This document shows positions 61,919 to 64,000 of a stretch of DNA of 64,000 nucleotides, one piece after another. The position numbers and the translations under genes were made by a program. Source of the stretch: an uncultured Desulfobacter sp. GTDB lineage: Bacteria; Desulfobacterota; Desulfobacteria; Desulfobacterales; Desulfobacteraceae. Location: assembly GCF_963666145.1 (NCBI RefSeq), contig NZ_OY762614.1, forward strand, positions 682,001-746,000. Reading direction: 5' to 3'. How positions within the stretch are numbered: the stretch's first letter is position 1; the number at the start of each line of letters is the position of its first letter. Below the pieces are notes generated by a model, which did no database searches, was not told the DNA's origin, and worked only from the letters and a program-made list of their open reading frames with translations.

Positions 61919-61952
61919 AGTTGCCCAGAGGCAAGGCCTTGTCTGGGCAACT
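61919..61952 (+). terminator. Hairpin after cstA
   Basis: AGTTGCCCAGA (61919-61929) pairs with TCTGGGCAACT (61942-61952), followed by TTCGCCC. The T run is short, so readthrough into the next genes is likely. Confidence 0.6.
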
Positions 61953-61969
61953 TTCGCCCTAAACAATAG

Positions 61970-62446
61970 ATGCATTTTGCCATGGCTGCCCATTTAAAAC
62001 TGATATCTTCCCTTAAGCGTCTTTACTGGCTGATGACAGGCCCGGCCCTCATCATTTTCGCCTGCCTTTTTATGGTCAGCCATTGGGGTGGTCAGGTCGA
62101 CGAATCCGCCATCCGGCATTTACCCGGCATCTGGCATGGGATTCTTTTTACGGGCGCTGCCGTTACGGCCATTGCAGGACCGTTGATGATGCGCATCACA
62201 TTTTCCCATACGGTCAGGCAGGAGACCTGTGTACAGATTCAACCGTTTTTAACTTTTCAGCGCCGCTTGATTGTTCTTTCCGGCATTACCCCGTATCTGG
62301 GACTTTTCGCCGTATGGGGCGGACTTTCGCAATTTCATGCCGGAGGCATTATTCTCATGGCACTTTACGGGGTTTACTATTACTTCCCGTCTGAAAAACG
62401 AATCGACCATGACATCAAGGTGTTCAGGGTGGCACTGCATGAATAA
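61970..62446 (+). CDS. Hypothetical four-helix membrane protein
   Basis: 158 aa (or 154 aa from a second ATG at 61982). Four hydrophobic segments at about 23-40, 55-77, 99-118 and 122-138. No family recognised. It overlaps the next small gene by 8 bp and that one touches the ATPase gene, so the three are co-translated. It could be the membrane partner of the ATPase. Confidence 0.65.
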   Translation: MHFAMAAHLKLISSLKRLYWLMTGPALIIFACLFMVSHWGGQVDESAIRHLPGIWHGILFTGAAVTAIAGPLMMRITFSHTVRQETCVQIQPFLTFQRRLIVLSGITPYLGLFAVWGGLSQFHAGGIILMALYGVYYYFPSEKRIDHDIKVFRVALHE

Positions 62447-62729
62447 AGCTTGGCTGGAAAAAATAAAAAACGCCGTGGTCAATGCCTGGAAAACAGCAGA
62501 TGAAGTGGCTCGGCACAAGGCGGTTGACCATTTAGAGGATGAAGTTGAAGAGATGGAATATATTTTTGCAGTGCTCTGCCAGGGGGCCTTCATCGGCATG
62601 CCTGCACCGCCGGAACGTATCAGTCTGGATCTTTTACCGGAGATGGAAAAGGAGCTGATCCTTTTAATGGAACGGGTGCAGACGACCCATGAACCGTTAT
62701 CAAGACTTTTTTCCACATTTGATATCTGA
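62439..62729 (+). CDS. Hypothetical small helical protein
   Basis: 96 aa from ATG 62439, which overlaps the end of the membrane protein gene. All helical and acidic in the middle (VDHLEDEVEEMEYIFAVL), with no membrane segment or cysteine motif. The stop shares bases with the ATG of the ATPase gene. Unknown; position suggests an adaptor between membrane protein and ATPase. Confidence 0.65.
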   Translation: MNKAWLEKIKNAVVNAWKTADEVARHKAVDHLEDEVEEMEYIFAVLCQGAFIGMPAPPERISLDLLPEMEKELILLMERVQTTHEPLSRLFSTFDI

Positions 62730-63679
62730 TGAAAACCGAACCTGACGTTCTTTTTTTTCTGGGAAAAGGCGGCACCGGCAAGTCCACATGCGCTGCAATT
62801 TGCGCCCTGGATCTTGCCGGTGCAGATTTCAAGGTATGCCTGGCCTCCTTTGACGATGCCCACAACCTATGTGATATTTTTCAGACAACATTTGATCATA
62901 GGCCCAAGGCTGTTATTCCCGGCCTTGAGGTCATACAGGTGGACAAAGACAAGGAGATCGCCTCCTACCTGGCCGGGGTGACACGACAGGTAAAACGTAA
63001 CTTCACCTACCTGACCGCCTTTAATCTCGGCAACTATTTTGATGTATTAAAACTCTCCCCTGGCATGGAGGCCCACGCACTGGCCAAAGGCTTTACCGAA
63101 CTTAAAAAAAAATACAAGGGCTGGGATTATCTGATCATAGACATGCCGCCCACAGCCCTTGCGTTAAGCTTTTTTAATCTGCCGGCCCTCTCCTTGCTCT
63201 GGGTGGCGCAGCTGGAAAAACTGCGCCTGGAAATCAACCAAAAGAAAGAAATCATTTCAAAAATAAAATTGCCCGGCAAGGAGATTGCCCAGGATAAGAT
63301 ACTGGCAAGAATTATGGAGATAAAATCCGATTACCAGGATCTGCAATCTTTTTTTGAACACAACGCCCTATGCTATGTTGTCCACAATACGGATACCCTG
63401 TCCCTGGCCGAAACCCGAAGAATTGCCGAGCAGCTTGCAAAGTTGGGGATAAAACTGGCCGGTCTGTTCTGCAATCACAGATCCCGGCACGAAATGGATT
63501 CAGATGGCTGTGATCCCGAACTGTCATGCCGGACTTTGATGAATCTGCCCTACGCCAATGATCCCCTGATGGGACTTGACACACTGACGCGATTTACCAG
63601 GCAGGCAGGTCTTGACCCGGCCAAAGCGATATTGACGTCAATTACTCGCCGATCTTTTCAATGTCCAGACCGATCATGA
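62729..63679 (+). CDS. ArsA/MinD-like P-loop ATPase
   Basis: 316 aa. Deviant Walker A GKGGTGKSTCAA (about 11-22) with the signature lysine of the ArsA/MinD/GET3 class; switch region CLASFDDAHN; Walker B YLIIDMPPTALALS. A single ATPase domain without the cysteines that bind arsenite in ArsA, and no arsenic genes nearby, so an arsenite pump role is unlikely. A targeting or assembly ATPase working on the upstream membrane protein is more plausible (inference). Its 3' end overlaps a convergent gene by 38 bp. Confidence 0.82.
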   Translation: MKTEPDVLFFLGKGGTGKSTCAAICALDLAGADFKVCLASFDDAHNLCDIFQTTFDHRPKAVIPGLEVIQVDKDKEIASYLAGVTRQVKRNFTYLTAFNLGNYFDVLKLSPGMEAHALAKGFTELKKKYKGWDYLIIDMPPTALALSFFNLPALSLLWVAQLEKLRLEINQKKEIISKIKLPGKEIAQDKILARIMEIKSDYQDLQSFFEHNALCYVVHNTDTLSLAETRRIAEQLAKLGIKLAGLFCNHRSRHEMDSDGCDPELSCRTLMNLPYANDPLMGLDTLTRFTRQAGLDPAKAILTSITRRSFQCPDRS

Positions 63680-63926
63680 AGTGATCTTTAAATCCACGGG
63701 ATGTACCATCAAGAATATATTTGATGCGGGTGGGTTTACGAACTGCGGGAATGGTTTTGTCCTGGTAGTGAAAAATCATGGGAACAAGTTCGCCGCTTTT
63801 AAGACTCTCCAACGCCTTTGAATGTTTTGTCACCAGGGCGAAACATGGTTCTGATTCATTTTTCCTCAACTTGAACTGATAGAAAATTCCCGGGTTATCC
63901 AGTTGAAATTCAGCACTGAAATACAT
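63642..63926 (-). CDS. Hypothetical protein, convergent with the ATPase
   Basis: 94 aa from ATG 63926, which follows a strong AGGAGG at 63931-63936. Mainly beta structure is suggested by the spacing of hydrophobics (FSAEFQLDNPGIFYQFKL, VPMIFHYQDKTIPA, HFMIGLDIEKI). No signal or membrane segment. A PilZ-like fold is conceivable, but the RxxxR and D/NxSxxG motifs are absent, so I leave it unassigned. Confidence 0.6.
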   Translation of the reverse strand: MYFSAEFQLDNPGIFYQFKLRKNESEPCFALVTKHSKALESLKSGELVPMIFHYQDKTIPAVRKPTRIKYILDGTSRGFKDHFMIGLDIEKIGE

Positions 63927-64000
63927 ATTATCCTCCTGTTTTCTTTCCACTGATCAACAGCCTCCTTTCAGAATCCTTTAACAAAAATACAGAAAACTTT

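Noticed and set aside
62729..63679. Arsenite-pump ATPase ArsA
   Set aside because: Single ATPase domain, no arsenite-binding cysteine triad and no ars genes nearby.

Overview
The window looks like chromosomal DNA of a sulfate-reducing Desulfobacterota bacterium, probably Desulfobacteraceae (Desulfobacter/Desulfobacterium-like). This is inferred from gene content: a complete Rnf operon led by a c-type cytochrome, an HdrB-like subunit beside a membrane HdrC/NarI-type fusion, two iron-containing alcohol dehydrogenases, a DUF6178 gene, many large hybrid histidine kinases and split PurH genes. No species assignment can be made by eye.

Positions 1-8150 are accessory DNA. The left 7 kb is part of an integron gene-cassette array with no integrase inside the window. 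I can reconstruct three attC sites exactly and the start of a fourth. Two are cut, and the fourth is cut and then lost, by near-identical copies of one group II intron of the IIC-attC type. Each copy lies on the bottom strand between RYYYA and AC of the R'' box. The cassettes carry the end of a DUF1848 gene, a chloramphenicol-phosphotransferase-like protein plus a methyltransferase, an unknown 104-aa protein and a small membrane peptide. The third intron is cut off and followed by a TnpREP (IS200-like Y1 transposase) element. A peptidoglycan-binding/Rv2525c-like glycoside hydrolase gene (8151) follows.

Positions 9.3-40 kb are mostly core genes. They include two nitroreductases; a polar amino acid ABC transporter; an EamA exporter convergent with a phosphopantetheinyl transferase; and a cluster of Fe-ADH, PAS histidine kinase and sigma54 activator facing a second Fe-ADH that has a good sigma54 promoter. 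A signalling block (20986-29173) holds two giant hybrid kinases, a response regulator and a PAS protein; the last two share a C-terminal four-cysteine module. Next come the Hdr-type redox pair, an rdgB / nitroreductase / B12-radical-SAM / DUF6178 operon, an OmpR-type two-component pair, a DUF2325 protein and two tandem tRNA-Asn genes.

Positions 40.8-52.4 kb hold the energy-conserving rseC-cytochrome c-rnfCDGEAB cluster, in which RnfB carries a C-terminal glutamate-synthase-small-subunit-like flavoprotein domain, followed by mltG, an Smr gene and an RNase II/R gene. Positions 52.5-57 kb are a second accessory patch: a different group II intron and a lone, complete integron cassette with an Imm35/YrhB-like gene and a canonical attC. 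Positions 57-64 kb carry split purH, a palindromic repeat, a cysteine-cluster protein, cstA and a small operon ending in an ArsA/MinD-like ATPase.
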